In this document: one piece after another, positions 1 to 12,229 of the stretch | Layout: each line of letters begins with the position of its first letter | How positions within the stretch are numbered: the first letter of the stretch is position 1 | Origin: Diplolepis rosae | Taxonomy: Eukaryota; Arthropoda; Insecta; Hymenoptera; Diplolepididae | Direction: 5' to 3' | Assembly: GCA_030998225.1 (NCBI GenBank) | Contig: JAPYXD010000737.1 | Coordinates: forward strand, 1,488,001 to 1,552,000 | Length of the DNA: 64,000 nucleotides | Program-made: the position numbers and the translations under genes | Notes under the pieces: generated by a model | What the model was told of the DNA's origin: nothing | The model's database searches: none | What the model saw: only the letters and a program-made list of their open reading frames with translations

Positions 1-99
1 GCGCGCTGGTCGGTATTCTGGTGGGGGAGAACGTGACTGAGTGTACTGCCGAGTACAATCCGTCATAAACTAGTTGAGATTAATTCCGGACAAAACACG

Positions 100-490
100 A
101 ACTCTCTCAATGTTCAGAATGTAAAATTAATACTGGTAACGTACAGTTATACTTAGAAAAAACGACCGAATTCAAGAAAAATTCCGTATTTAACAAAACG
201 TATACTATACCGTACGATAAAATCTCTTTAGAAGTACTATAAGATCACCTCATAACCCTACTCCGACAAGTAGACTTAGGAACACTGAAACAAATGCGAA
301 TGAGCTTGGACGACTTAGAAAACCTGCTGAGCAACAGAGGTAACCATCATCGACTCTTGAATTGGAAAGAAAAAGCCACAGCATGGTTATGATACTTAGG
401 GTATTTCATCTTAGGTTTAGTAACACTCTACACATTATATAAGTGTGGTATCATTGAAACCATACCTAAATGTTTCCCTAAAAATACTAG
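100..490 (+). pseudogene. C-terminal piece of a retrovirus-like envelope (env) ORF
   Basis: One reading frame from about position 120 to 490 reads as the end of a class I type envelope protein of an insect LTR retroelement. It shows a polar ectodomain end, a hydrophobic segment at about 393-440 that would span the membrane, and a short basic and Cys-containing tail. The assignment is supported by a diverged homologue on the minus strand at 59.8-60.1 kb and 63.7-64.0 kb, which is joined to a polypurine tract and an LTR. In-frame stops lie at 240-242 (TAA) and 390-392 (TGA), so the fragment is dead or read differently. It is cut at about 490 by the next mariner. Upstream of position 100 no frame could be followed. 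Confidence 0.45.
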
Positions 491-1512
491 GTTGTTCAAA
501 AAGTTTTGAAAGCGACATCTATAGAGCAGTAGAAGAACCAAAATTTCTACGTCATTTTAAGATTTCATCTTTCATATGAACATACCCAAAGTGTCATTCC
601 ACTCTGTCAATTCATTGTTTGTTTACAAGCCATTTGAAGTTGACGTGTCAGTGTATTTTTGTACAATGGAAAAGACCGAATATCGTGCAGTGATAAAATT
701 CTTTGTTTTGGAAGGTTTATCAGCAACGGAAATTTATACAAAAATGGTGAAAGTGTTAAAGGAAGCTGCTCCTTCATTTCCAACTGTGCATCGATGGGTT
801 TTAGAGTTTAGACGTGGTCGAAAAGGCGTTGAAGACGATCCACGCTCAGGACGTCCAAAAAGTGCATCAACACCAGCATTCATAGCAAAAGTACAGGATA
901 TGGTTTTGGAAGATCGTCGATTGACCGAGAGAGATTTAGCAGAGGCCCTAGACATCTCATTAGGCGGTGTAAGTCATATTTTACGTGAAGTTTTGGGTTT
1001 CAGAAAGCTCTGTGCACAATGGGTGCCGCATTCGCTCACAATGGAACAAAAACACGTTCGAATGCGACTTTCTGAGCAACATTTGGAGCGTTTTCGAAAG
1101 GATAAAAAGAATTTTTTGCGTCGATCCATCACTATGGATGAGAGTGGGTCTTCAATCATGAATCTGAATCAAAGCAAGAGGCTAAGGAGTGGTGTGAACC
1201 AGGCACTTCGGCACCGAAGCGAGTTCGTGTCCAGAAATCGGCGAAGAAGGTGTTAGCATCAGTTTTTTGGGATGCAAAAGGGATTTTGTTGGTGGATTGT
1301 CTCCAAACTGGCAAAAAAATAAATTTTCAGAATGTTATTGTAACCTTTTGGATCAAATGGATGCAAAAATTCGTGAAAAAAGACCCGGTTTGCAGAAGAA
1401 AAAAATCCTTTTTCATCAAGACAATGCACCCGCTCACACAGCTCAAAAAACCATCACTAAAATAACCGAATTAAAGTATAAACAAGACTTGATTTTGGAC
1501 CATTACATTTTG
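491..1512 (+). pseudogene. Mariner-1 transposase, frameshifted and 3'-truncated
   Basis: The first ATG of the family-like protein is at 666. The N-terminal paired-like HTH domain is clear, with a GRP linker motif near residue 70. The catalytic core then runs through at least two frameshifts, near 1138 just after the first catalytic Asp (TMDE) and near 1310. The second catalytic motif, HQDNAPAHTA, is readable at about 1417-1440. The third motif, normally SPDLAPSD, is unrecognisable and similarity ends near 1510. A mariner-like terminal sequence (GGTTGTTCAAAAAGTTTTGA) starts at 490, abutting the env fragment. An intact mariner transposase is about 345 residues, so this copy lacks its C-terminus and 3' TIR. 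It is inactive. Confidence 0.75.
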
Positions 1513-2433
1513 GTTATCCTTCCAAGATGGGAGCTAACGATTCAGAGATATATGAAGTAAATGCCGTTTATCGGTATACATTGCGGTTACACTTGGCTTG
1601 AAGTTTGGCTGCTACCGGATATTACAAGAAATAGGAAATGTCTGTAGTGAAATTCACGTTTCTACTGATAGTAGCAATTTCTCTTATTGTACAAAGGCCA
1701 TAGCTAAGTAAGCATAGGTGGTCTGTATTAGCAGATATTTTGTCCATATTTGTGTGAAAAGTTTCTACAATCATAAGACTAATTTACCCCGAGTGTCAAC
1801 TTCAAAAACAATTTAAAAATTAAATTTGTCCGAAAATGGCTCAATCAATTTTGATCGTTCGAATATATATTGAATAATATATCTTAGCGATTCTGAAGAG
1901 AAATAGGAAGTCAATTCTGGCAATTAGAAAGGAATGAAAAATAATTTCAACGACAGCTTTTTGGTACTGCCGCAAGTTTTTTCCTATAATATACTCACGC
2001 CCTTAATAACAACATATATTTTTGAGAGCATGATCTCACCGGTACTGCACAGTTAAAAAGAATTATTTTGTTGACCTCTGCAAAGCATGGAGTTTCATTG
2101 AAACTAAGAGTCTTCTTAATTTTAACTCATGCTTTCCTCAAATAAGCATCATTTAAAATCATAGATACACTTTTGCATAGACTTCACATTACATTTTGTA
2201 TTTTCGATATTTTTTGTGCGCTATTAACATACATACGCCATACACGTACATGCTGCATATACCAAATGTTTACCATAAACGCAACATGTACTATGCAGAC
2301 CACCTGAAAATATAAATTTTTTTGACTGTAATGCTAACAATCGATTGCGGAAACAATTTCAAAAACACTACAAATAGAAAGAATATTTCTTTCGTGAACT
2401 GCAAACATTTGCCAAATTTTTTCGATTTTTACA
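1513..2433. other. No gene recognised
   Basis: AT-rich sequence between two mariners. A short stretch around 1640-1740 gives broken frames vaguely like a retroelement RNase H (a TDSSN-like motif), but this is too weak to call. About the last 100 bases belong to the 5' untranslated end of the following mariner. Confidence 0.4.
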
Positions 2434-3114
2434 ATGTCTGAATTTGTTGAGCAAAAAAGTGCCATTAAATTTTGTTTACCGGATGAAATTTCAGTTGCGG
2501 AAACGTTCAGAATTCTGCAGAAGGCCTTCGGTGATTTGACCATGTAGCAGAAAAATGTTTATAAGTGGCACAAAGACTTCAAAGAAGGCAGAGAACGTGT
2601 TGATAACTTTAAACGCCCCGGACGACCATCAACATCAACTGACGAGCAACACGTCAATCAAATCAGAGAATTAGTGCGCAAAAGTCGTTGATTGACAATT
2701 AGAGACCTCGCTGACACTACTGGCAATTCAAGAGGATCACTCAACACCGTTTCAAAAGATATTTTCGGCAGACAACTCTGGTTTTTGCATCACGATAATG
2801 CGCCGTCTCACACTGCGCTCGTTCTTCGTGACCATTTCGCTAAAAACTCAACGCATATCGTTCTACAACCACCATATTCACCTGATTTGGCACCGTGTGA
2901 CTTGTGGCTATTCCCTGAACTCAAAAGACCACTCCGAGGACACCGTTTTGACACAATTGAAGAGATACAACCCGAATCGAAGAAGGCTTTGAAGGCAATT
3001 CCGGAAATCGAATTTAACAAGTGTTTCGACATTGGAAAAAACGTTGGCATAAGTGCATTATATCGGGAGGGGATTACTTTGAAGGGGATGGAATCAATTT
3101 GGATGAATAAATAA
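2434..3114 (+). pseudogene. Mariner-2 transposase with stops and an internal deletion
   Basis: Translation from the ATG at 2434 gives a mariner N-terminus with HTH and GRPSTS linker, interrupted by a TAG at about 2545 and a TGA at about 2688. After about position 2766 the protein jumps from the second HTH directly to the LHHDNAPSHT motif with the second catalytic Asp. The segment holding the first Asp is therefore missing. The third motif, SPDLAPCD, and the C-terminal tail through the stop at 3112-3114 are readable. It belongs to a lineage distinct from the other mariners here. The 3' end of the element probably lies near 3160; exact TIRs were not matched. Confidence 0.75.
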
Positions 3115-3204
3115 AGATTTTTTATTTTATAACAAAATTCACCTTAGTTTTTGCCCACAGTATTGCTAGGGTGTTTGATATTGTCGTCATGAATGAACAA
3201 GAAC

Positions 3205-3582
3205 TTTTTTTTGCAAAAATAGGTTTTACTTCTCAATGTACTCTCCAAAATACCCTTCTGTTTCTAATTCATCTTCTTCGTTCGATTCAAAACGCCTGCC
3301 ATACAGACATCTCTTGCTGTTTGGGTACAGATAATAGTCGCTGGGGGTGAAGTCTGGAGAATACAGTGGATGCGGAAGCGATTTGAAAGCCAATTCATGC
3401 TTTTTTTCCTATGCAATGTTCGATGTATGAGATCGTGCATTGTCATTATGAAAAAGAATTTTTTTATTCTTCAAATGTGGCCGTTTCTTCCTGATTTCGT
3501 CAACCAATCGATTCAATAATGCAGCATAATATTCTTCAGTAATCGTCCTTCCTTTTTCAAGGTGGTCGATGAAGATTACTCC
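3205..3582 (-). pseudogene. Mariner-3 C-terminal fragment
   Basis: On the minus strand, residues around the second and third catalytic motifs of a mariner transposase are readable: an FHNDNARSHT-like motif and PLYSPDFTPSDY. The C-terminus lies towards 3205. There is an in-frame stop, and the N-terminal half is absent because the fragment is cut at 3582 by the start of the tandem TIR element C. It is a dead remnant of another mariner lineage. Confidence 0.65.
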
Positions 3583-5454
3583 ATACACGGAAAAAATAGT
3601 TGAAGCAATTTTACTCGACTCTGTCGTTTAAACTTGGGACATAAGGACATTTCAACATCTCTTAAATCCTAATCCAATAAAATGAATTTGATAAATACTT
3701 AATTTAACCAAAGTGAATAACAATAAGCGTTACATAGGGAATAGTTAGGAGTTGGGTAAAACGTGGTCGAGAACCAGACATCAATATGCGTCAGCGAGTT
3801 AATATGAAATGTATAAGTATATCACAAACGTTCGAGGAGCTTAAAACGATAGTTGAGTAAAATGGGCATCGGGCGTATTACTTCAACTGGCAGCAATATG
3901 GTTCTCTTAAATAAAAAAATTCTTACCTCGAGCCTGCCATTAGTCATCTGATACATACATACATACACAAACATTATACAAATACAAACACACTGCTCAG
4001 TCGCAGACAATCATATTTTTCATCACAAATACACTTAAACATATAACCTTACACGGAGAAAAATAGTTGAAATAATTTTACTCAACTCTGTCGATTAAAC
4101 TTGGGACATAAGGACATTTGAACACCTATTAAATCCTAGTCGGGTAAAATCAATTTGATATATACCTAATTCACCCAAAGTGAATAACAATAAGCGTTAC
4201 ATAGGGAATAGTAAGGAGTTGAGTAAAACGTTATCGACGACAGGGCACCAACATGCGTCAGTGGGTTAACATGAAATGTATAAGTATATCACCGACGCTT
4301 GAGGTGCTTCAAACCGTAGTTGGGTAAAATGAGCATCGGGCGTATTATTTGAACTGGCAATGGTATGGTTCTCTCAAATAAAAAAAAATTCTTACCTCGA
4401 ACCTGCCAATAGTCATCTGATACATACATAAACAACTTACAAATACATTCACGCCATTCAGACGTAGCCAATCACATTTCAAATTATCAAATACACTTAA
4501 ACATATAACCTTACATATATAAACTTAATACCTACACTTATATATAGTACGATACGCTTTCGTCGAATCACGCGCACGCTCGCTTACAATGCTGAGATAT
4601 AAAACTTGGAACTTTCTTATATAGTGACCGCATGAGTTATTCAGAGATTGTGAGAGTAAGTGCCGTCAATTAAATTTTTTAGCCTTACTCAAGTAAAGAT
4701 AAATCAACTATTTTCATAAATGATTAATAAAATATTTTTAAAAATTAATATAATTAATCAATTATTATAGCTATGATTATTGATATATATAATATAATTA
4801 TTAAATTACATTTAGTATACATTTTTATTATAAAGACGTATGAAGTTTAGTGAAACTAAATTTTCAAATTTACATTAAAGAATTGCATTATTATTAAGAA
4901 GTATCTTGTATAAAAGCATTTAAAAGAAGGTTCTTTTATTTTCTGTGTTTTATATTTTCAAAATATGGATTTTACATTTGCGAATTCCAAATTATTATTC
5001 TGCTTGAGTAATTTATGTGATATTTCATATTTTATGTAATACACTTATCGACTTTTTTTTGTTTCAATTTTCATAATATCAATTTAATTTTAAGAATTTA
5101 AGTTTTTGAAATTAAAAATTTTTTATACTTGCCCAAGGCGCAGATTACTTTCATTCATTCCTGCGTGAACAGATGTAGCTGTTGGAATAAATCTTGCGAT
5201 TCACGGTTTCCTCAACTCTCGATTGAAGCGTAGAGTAGAATGAACAGAAAGCTCTACTATTTTTGTGATTTAATAAAAGATTGGTTTTTTATAGTTATAC
5301 TACGAGTAATAATATTTATATTTTAAAAATTTTAAGGCACGCTTTCATACTTCACGCTACACTTTTGAATTTTACTCAACTTTGATTCATTTTCGAACAT
5401 TCACTATATCACAATTAAATACAGTGATACTAAATAACTTCTACCTTGTCCATA

Positions 5455-6654
5455 CCAGGGGTGTTAGTTGAAGTTTGCCGGTTTTTTCAATAAAGAAAAC
5501 ACTTAATTCTCAAGGGAATCTCAAAAAAAAATTTTTAAAGTATTGACCATTGGATTCTACACATTTTACCCATCTTTCAGGCAAATCATGGATACCATTC
5601 CAAAAAAACTTTTTCTCTTTCAAGGCAAACCATTCGACGAGCCATTTTTCGACTTCTTCAAAATTGGCGAAGCGCTGCTCTGCGAGTGAGTGTCCCATCG
5701 ATGCGAAAAGGCGATAGTCGGACGGGGCGAGGTCTAGAGAGTACGGCGGGTGCGATAATATTTCCCAATTCAATGCTTTTAATGTGTTCTTCACCACTTT
5801 AGCGGTATGAGACGGTGCGTTGTCATGTTGTAGGATAACTTTGCCGTCTCACCAGGTTTTAATAACTCGAAGTACACCACACCACACTGGTCCCACCAAA
5901 CATACAGCATTGTCTTACGGCCAAAGCGATTTGGCCTTGGAGTCGATGGGCCGATCTCACCAGGTGAAAGCAATGGTTTTTCCCGCTTCGGGTTCTCGAA
6001 ACAAATCCATTTTTCGTCCCCTGTGACAATTCGGTGCAGAAAAGATTTCCTTTCGAACCGTTGAAGCAGCATTTCACACATGGTTTTTCGATTTTCCATT
6101 TGTCTATCGTTCAGTTGGTGTGGTACCCATTTTCCATACTTTTGGATTTTTCCCATGGCTTTTAAACGTTGACAAATTGCTCCTCGGGTCAAATTTAGTG
6201 GTTGTGCCAATTGTTGTTGCGATTGGGTTGGGTCTTCATCCATTAACGCCTGAAATTCCTCGTCTTCGAACTTTTTCGCTGCACCAGGATGTCCATTGTC
6301 TGTTAAATCGAAATCTCCACTTTTAAATTGACGAAACCATGTCTCACATGTTCTAATCACTGGAGATGTTCACCATAAGTTCCTACCAGCAATCGATGAG
6401 CTTTAACTGCTTTTTTCGTTTGATGAAATAAGAAAAGCAACGAATGCCGCAAATGCGATTTACTTGGAACGAAGCTCGACATATTCACTGAGGTAAACAA
6501 CTATGATGCTATTATTTTGGCAGAATGTAATTGTGTATTTTTGAAGGTTATCGTCCACAGAAAAATATGACATAGATGCCAAATCATAGAAATGTATACA
6601 TATCTCTAGAGACATCTATGAGTAAAACCTGCGAATTTCAACTAATACCCCTGG
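5455..6654 (-). mobile_element. Mariner-4a, TA-flanked
   Basis: The element is bounded by TIRs starting CCAGGGGTGTTAGTTGAA at 5455 and the inverted equivalent ending at 6654, with TA at 5453-5454 and 6655-6656. Excising it restores a continuous element C sequence around TTGTCCATATGTCCC. It is the shorter of two copies because about 86 bp are missing near 5848. Confidence 0.85.
5510..6480 (-). pseudogene. Mariner-4a transposase, frameshifted
   Basis: The coding region starts at an ATG near 6480 on the minus strand. A frameshift near 6360 separates the first 40 or so residues from the HTH region (the CETWFRQFKSGDFDL segment). The first catalytic motif, TGDEKWICF, is intact. An 86-bp deletion near 5848 shifts the frame just before the second motif; the HDNAPSH motif with its Asp is still present in the new frame. 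The third motif, YSLDLAPSDY, and the C-terminus follow to the stop at 5510. All three Asp codons survive as sequence but not in one frame. Confidence 0.8.
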
Positions 6655-7654
6655 TATGTCCCAAATTTGATCGGAAGTTGAGTAAAATTACTTCAACTAT
6701 TTTTCTCCGTGTACATATATAAACCTAATAACTACACTTATATATATAGTACGATACGCTTTCGTCGAATCATGCACACGCTCGCTTACAATGCTGAGAC
6801 ATAAAGTTTGAAACTTTCTCATATAGTGTCTACGATAATTATTTAGAGCTTGTAGACCAGTGTCGTGACTAGAGTTTTTAAGCCTCACTGAAGTAAAAAT
6901 AAATCAACTATTTTCATAAATTATTCATAGATTATTTTTAAAAATTAATATAATTAATCAATTATTATAGCTATGATTATTGATATATATAATATAATTA
7001 TTAAATTACATTTAGTATACATTTTTATTATAAAGACGTATGAAGTTTAGTGAAACTAAATTTTCAAATTTACATTAAAGAATTGCATTATTATTAAGAA
7101 GTATCTTGTATAAAAGCATTTAAAAGAAGGTTCTTTTATTTTCTGTGTTTTATATTTTCAAAATATGGATTTTACATTTGCGAATTCCAAATTATTATTC
7201 TGCTTGAGTAATTTATGTGATATTTCATATTTTATGTAATACACTTATCGACTTTTTTTTGTTTCAATTTTCATAATATCAATTTAATTTTAAGAATTTA
7301 AGTTTTTGAAATTAAAAATTTTTTATACTTGCCCAAGGCGCAGATTACTTTCATTCATTCCTGCGTGAACAGATGTAGCTGTTGGAATAAATCTTGCGAT
7401 TCACGGTTTCCTCAACTCTCGATTGAAGCGTAGAGTAGAATGAACAGAAAGCTCTACTATTTTTGTGATTTAATAAAAGATTGGTTTTTTATAGTTATAC
7501 TACGAGTAATAATATTTATATTTTAAAAATTTTAAGGCACGCTTTCATACTTCACGCTACACTTTTGAATTTTACTCAACTTTGATTCATTTTCGAACAT
7601 TCACTATATCACAATTAAATACAGTGATACTAAATAACTTCTACCTTGTCCATA

Positions 7655-8940
7655 CCAGGGGTGTTAGTTGAAGTTTGCCGGTTTTTTCAATAAAGAAAAC
7701 ACTTAATTCTCAAGGGAATCTCAAAAAAATGTTATTAAAAGTATTGACCATTGGATTCTACACATTTTACCCATCTTTCAGGCAAATCATGGATACCATT
7801 CCAAAAAAACTTTTTCTCTTTCAAGGCAAACCATTCGACGAGCCATTTTTCGACTACTTCAAAATTGGGGAAGCGCTGCTCTGCGAGTGAGTATCCCATC
7901 GATGCGAAAAGGTGATAGTCGGACGGGGCGAGATCTCGAGAATACGGCGGGTGCGATAATATTTCCCAATTCAATGCTTTTAATGTGTTCTTCACCACTT
8001 TAGCGGTATGAGACGGTGTGTTGTAATGTTGTAGACTAACTTTGTCATGTATTCGGGCACATTCCGGCCGTTTTTCGATCAACGCATGATTCAAATTGAT
8101 AATTTGTTGTCGGTAGCGATCCGTATTCACCGTCTCACGAGGTTTTAATAACTCGAAGTACACCACACCACACTGGTCCCACCACACACAGAGCATTGTC
8201 TTTCGGCCAAAGCGATTAGGCCTTGGAGCCGATGGGCCGACCTCACCAGGTGAAAGCAATGGTTTTTCCCGCTTCGGGTTCTCGAAACAAATCCATTTTT
8301 CGTCCCCTGTGACAATTCGGTGCAGAAAAGATTTCCTTTCGAACCGTTGAAGCAGCATTTCACACATGGTTTTTCGATTTTCCATTTGTCTATCGTTCAG
8401 TTGGTGTGGTACCCATTTTCCATACTTTTGGATTTTTCCCATGGCTTTTAAACGTTGACAAATTGCTCCTCGGGTCAAATTTAGTGGTTGTGCCAATTAT
8501 TGTTGCGATTGGGTTGGGTCTTCATCCATTAACGCCTGAAATTCCTCGTCTTCGAACTTTTTCGCTGCACCAGGATGTCCATTGTCTGTTAAATCGAAAT
8601 CTCCACTTTTAAATTGACGAAACCATGTCTCACATGTTCTAATCACTGGAGATGTTCACCATAAGTTCCTACCAGCAATCGATGAGCTTTAACTGCTTTT
8701 TTCGTTTGATGAAATAAGAAAAGCAACGAATGCCGCAAATGCGATTTACTTGGAACGAAGCTCGACATATTCACTGAGGTAAACAACTATGATGCTATTA
8801 TTTTGGCAGAATGTAATTGTGTATTTTTGAAGGTTATCGTCCACAGAAAAATATGACATAGATGCCAAATCATAGAAATGTATACATATCTCTAGAGACA
8901 TCTATGAGTAAAACCTGCGAATTTCAACTAATACCCCTGG
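7655..8940 (-). mobile_element. Mariner-4b, TA-flanked
   Basis: Full-length sister of the copy at 5455-6654, with the same TIRs, the same TA-flanked site and the same host element C. Because flank and insertion point are identical, it arose by tandem duplication of the host segment and not by a second transposition. Confidence 0.85.
7735..8764 (-). pseudogene. Mariner-4b transposase, second catalytic Asp lost
   Basis: It shares with its sister the N-terminal frameshift near 8645 and adds a TAA near 8500. From 8496 to 7735 it runs as an open frame of 253 residues through TGDEKWICF, the middle domain deleted in the sister, and the third motif. The second motif reads LQHYNTPSH, so the catalytic Asp is Tyr. 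The proline-containing third motif reads SRDLAPSDY. The lesions make it inactive. Confidence 0.8.
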
Positions 8941-9179
8941 TATGTCCCAAATTTGATCGGAAGTTGAGTAAAATTACTTCAACTATTTTTCTCCGTGTAC
9001 ATATATAAACCTAATAACTACACTTATATATATAGTACGATACGCTTTCGTCGAATCATGCACACGCTCGCTTACAATGCTGAGACATAAAGTTTGAAAC
9101 TTTCTCATATAGTGTCTACGATAAATAAATGCAAATTAAATTCAAATTTTATAGAATTTTAAAAATCTTTCAGTCGAAA

Positions 9180-9242
9180 AAAAGACGCTTTCGACTGCGC
9201 TGGAATTCGAGCTCAGGTCATTCGATTGCCGATCGACTTTTT
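9180..9242 (-). repeat. SINE-like fragment
   Basis: The segment around GAATTCGAGCTCAGG and CGATTGCCGATCGAC matches the tRNA-like repeat at 24895-24978, B-box region and downstream, but lacks the A-box half. It lies in the short gap between the tandem array and the long-TIR element. Confidence 0.3.
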
Positions 9243-9796
9243 TCCACAGAAAGATTTTCAAAATTCTTTAAAATATTTCTAACGTCGTCTTTTTCAATAG
9301 GGTATATATTATTAAAGCTGAACTAGAGTATAATGATAATATCATAAAGGATTCTTACACCTTTTGAAGGGTTTAAAAATAGTCTAGAGCCTTTAAACAC
9401 TCAAATATGCTGTGATTTTTTTTTTTTTTTTTTTTCTTTTTTTTTTTGGTGAGGAGGAAAAATGGCAAAATCTTTTATAGACGTTGTACAGGACTCTCCT
9501 AGGACGGGTCTAGGCATACCTGTTAAAACCAAGAAAACCCCTCTCTCGAACCAATACACCACCCGCGGAACCGCCTTTCGGCTTTAAACTTCACGGGTGG
9601 TTGGTTCCATTAAAGTCGCGTACGACTCTTCCGTCATCCGTTCGCTCGGAACTTACATGCGCGGCCACACGCCCACTAGGATAACCGACTAGCCGCGCCA
9701 CCCAGGGGGGAAACAAACAGATTCCTCTCCCGAACGACGCGGACAGTAAAGTCTACCCGAGACGCAGGACCGCGGGTGCAGGCCCCGATGCGATTT

Positions 9797-12219
9797 CTAC
9801 TGGCCCTCCCCGTTGTTTCGCTCTCGACGCCCATCAAGTTCTCTCGCCTTCATCACAAGTGTGACGAATGACTCGATGAGCGGCCAGAACCGTTCAGACT
9901 GGAGCATGAGAGGGACCATCGTGTCAGCAGTAAGTTCGGAATCCACCGCCTGACCGAGGACCCCCCTAGCCACACCCCATTTTGCGCAGACGAAGAGTGC
10001 GTGCTCTGCGTTATCCACCGGGGAATCGCAGTAGCAACACGTCTCCTCGTCTCTCTTCTTAAAGCGCCTCAGGTACGCGTTAAAACAGCCATGGCCCGAG
10101 AGCGCTTGTGCCAAGTAAATGCCGACTTCCCCGTGCTTTCTGTTCAGCCAGGTGGCGAGCTCCGGGATCAGGGGGTAGGTCCATCTCCCTGTCTGCTCAC
10201 CATGCCATCTCATCTGCCATTTCTCGACGAGTCTGCGCCTTCCATCCTTGCGGATGGCATCCTTCGCGCGAACGATTTCCTGCAGGTCTGTGCAGGTAAG
10301 CTCCTTGCGAAGCTGAAAGGTTTCCTGCCTTTCCTCCGCCAATAAATCTATTGGCGGGACGCTCGCCAGGACCAGCACAGCGCTCGTCGAGATAGTTCTA
10401 TATGCCGAAACTATTCTCAGCGCGACAAGTCTCTGCGCCGAGAACAGCTTCTTCTGGATAGCATGGTTTTGTAAGGCATTGGCCCAGACCGGAGCTGCAT
10501 AAAGCAGCTTCGAATGGACCACGCTCGCCACCAATCTTCTTTTCGCTTCCCTGGGTCCACCAATGTTTGGCATAAGCCGGGCCCATTGGATGGCTTTGGC
10601 AGCTGCGATCTTTAGGTGTTCGCCAAAGCTAAGCCTACGATCCAGCTGCACCCCCAGGTACTTAATGCTTATTTTCCACTCGACTTCATGCTCTCCGAGA
10701 ACGATCCTCGGATATTGGAAGGATCTCCTGTCCGTAACGAGCAAAGCCTTGGTTTTCTCAGGGGCCATTTTAAGACCTCGGCCATCCAACCAGCGCTTTG
10801 CTCGCCACAGAATCCTGAATCCGAACTGGTTTTCCGAGATCCCGTTCTCCCCGACCAAGAGAGCCTGAAGCCGTTGTAGAATCAACTCCTCCAGAAGCTT
10901 CCCCATCGTATCCAATAAGCATATTGGTCTATACGACGAGGCAACCCCTAGAGGTTTGTTGCCCTTCCTCAGCAGGACCAACCTCTGCTTCTTCCAATCT
11001 GCAAAGAACCTCCCATCCCGAAGACAGGAGTTAAAAGCTTCTAGGAGGATCTCCGGGTATGCCCCGATCACCTCTTTGAGGATCTCGTTCGGCACCCCGT
11101 CGATACCCGGCGCTGTATTTGCCTTAAGCCTTCCACCCGCTCTCTTTAGTTCTTCGAGAGTGAAGAGTTCTTCGCGCCGGACCACGCAGGAACTTCGGTC
11201 CTGTCTTTGGAACGGCTCCACGTGTGGAAATAAGCTTCGCACAATGTGCGATCGGGATTATCCAAGCCCGGGTTCTTTCTTCTAGTCACCAATCTATTGG
11301 TGACTATTTTGAAGGCGAGACCCCATGGATCTTTCTCGACCTCACCGATAAAGTCTTTCCAGCATTGAAGTCGGCTTTTCTTTATGCCTCGCCTCAAAGC
11401 TGTTTTTGCCCCTTTCCATGCCCCGTGCAGCGTAGCATCCCCCTTTGAACGGGTGAATTTTCGCCGCGCTGCGAGGCATTCTCGACGTAGTGCTGCCAAC
11501 TGGTCGTTCCACCAGTACATCGAACCCTTGGCTTGCCTGCGATTTCGGCGAGGCATCGAGTAGTCACAAGCCGCGACCACCTTCTGCCTCACCGAGCGCG
11601 CAGCAGCTTCAAACGACCCAGCAGGGCAGACCCAACCAAGCTCATCGATGAGCCTGGTTTCTTCGAGGTGTTCGCGAAGTCTTTCCCTGCTGAGTCATCT
11701 CTTGTTCCAGGAGGGGCTCCTTCCTTCGCCGCCCCTACCCTTATCCACCGCCTGACACCGTTGTTCTAGTGTAAATTCGATGCACCGGTGGTCACTCAAG
11801 GTTATTACCTCGAGGACCGACCAGTCGCTTATCCTTGAAGCGAGGCGAGGTGCGGCAATTGTGAGATCAATTATTGACCCCCCCGCTCCTCGTCTGAAGG
11901 TAAATTCCCCGCCCTGATTCAAGACGATCAGTTCGTTCCTAGCGACCATCTCGCCAACCAAGATTCTCCTCCTACCTAGGCGGGCCTCACCCCACTCGGG
12001 CGACTTACTGTTGAAGTCACCCCCTATGAGGGTTCGCCCGATGGCCTCACGGAGGCTGTCCTCAAGGAGGAGGATCTGGGTCTCAAAGACATCGAAGGGA
12101 TCGCCGGGGGAGAAGTAGCAGCCGTACACACGCACACCCGCCACCTCCACCCAAACGAACCCCGCGTCGGTCTCCAGGAAGTCCCCGATGCCCAAATCAG
12201 GGTTACAAATGAGCGACAT
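9797..12219 (-). pseudogene. ORF2 of R1-clade element: endonuclease and reverse transcriptase, defective
   Basis: Minus-strand segments 12219-11695, 11592-11146 and 11242-9797 form one ORF2 broken by frameshifts. The first part is an AP-like (EEP) endonuclease with GGDFNSKSPEWG, an IIDLTIA motif and the catalytic LSDHR; its N-terminus is deleted. The next segment is the linker to the RT. The RT shows the fingers motif TAPGIDGVPNE, then SYRPICLLDTMGK and ENQFGFR. The sequence then jumps to the region after the palm (LKMAPEKTKAL, IKYLGVQLDRR). The YADD catalytic box and about 100-130 residues are deleted. The C-terminus has the CCxxC...H...C motif (CCYCDSPVDNAEHALFVC). It cannot be catalytically active. 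Confidence 0.85.
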
Positions 12220-12229
12220 CTTTTTCGCC

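Larger units (their letters stand above)
3583..9122. repeat. Tandemly amplified TIR element C
   Basis: The terminal sequence ACACGGAGAAAAATAGTTGA starts at about 3583 (slightly diverged) and at 4053. Its reverse complement closes the element at about 6676-6713 and again at about 8961-8999. Subterminal similarity extends the TIR to about 70 bp. Two left-end units of about 460 bp (3583-4052 and 4053-4510) are followed by a body of about 2.2 kb (4511-6714), a second body (6715-8999) and the first 120 bp of a third (9000-9122). Bodies 1 and 2 align base for base at an offset of exactly 2200 over 4751-5520. Each body carries the same nested mariner. A reverse-orientation fragment lies at 38940-39102. 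Confidence 0.8.

Noticed and set aside
10001..10345. 114-codon plus-strand open frame
   Set aside because: Antisense to the C-terminal part of the R1-clade ORF2.
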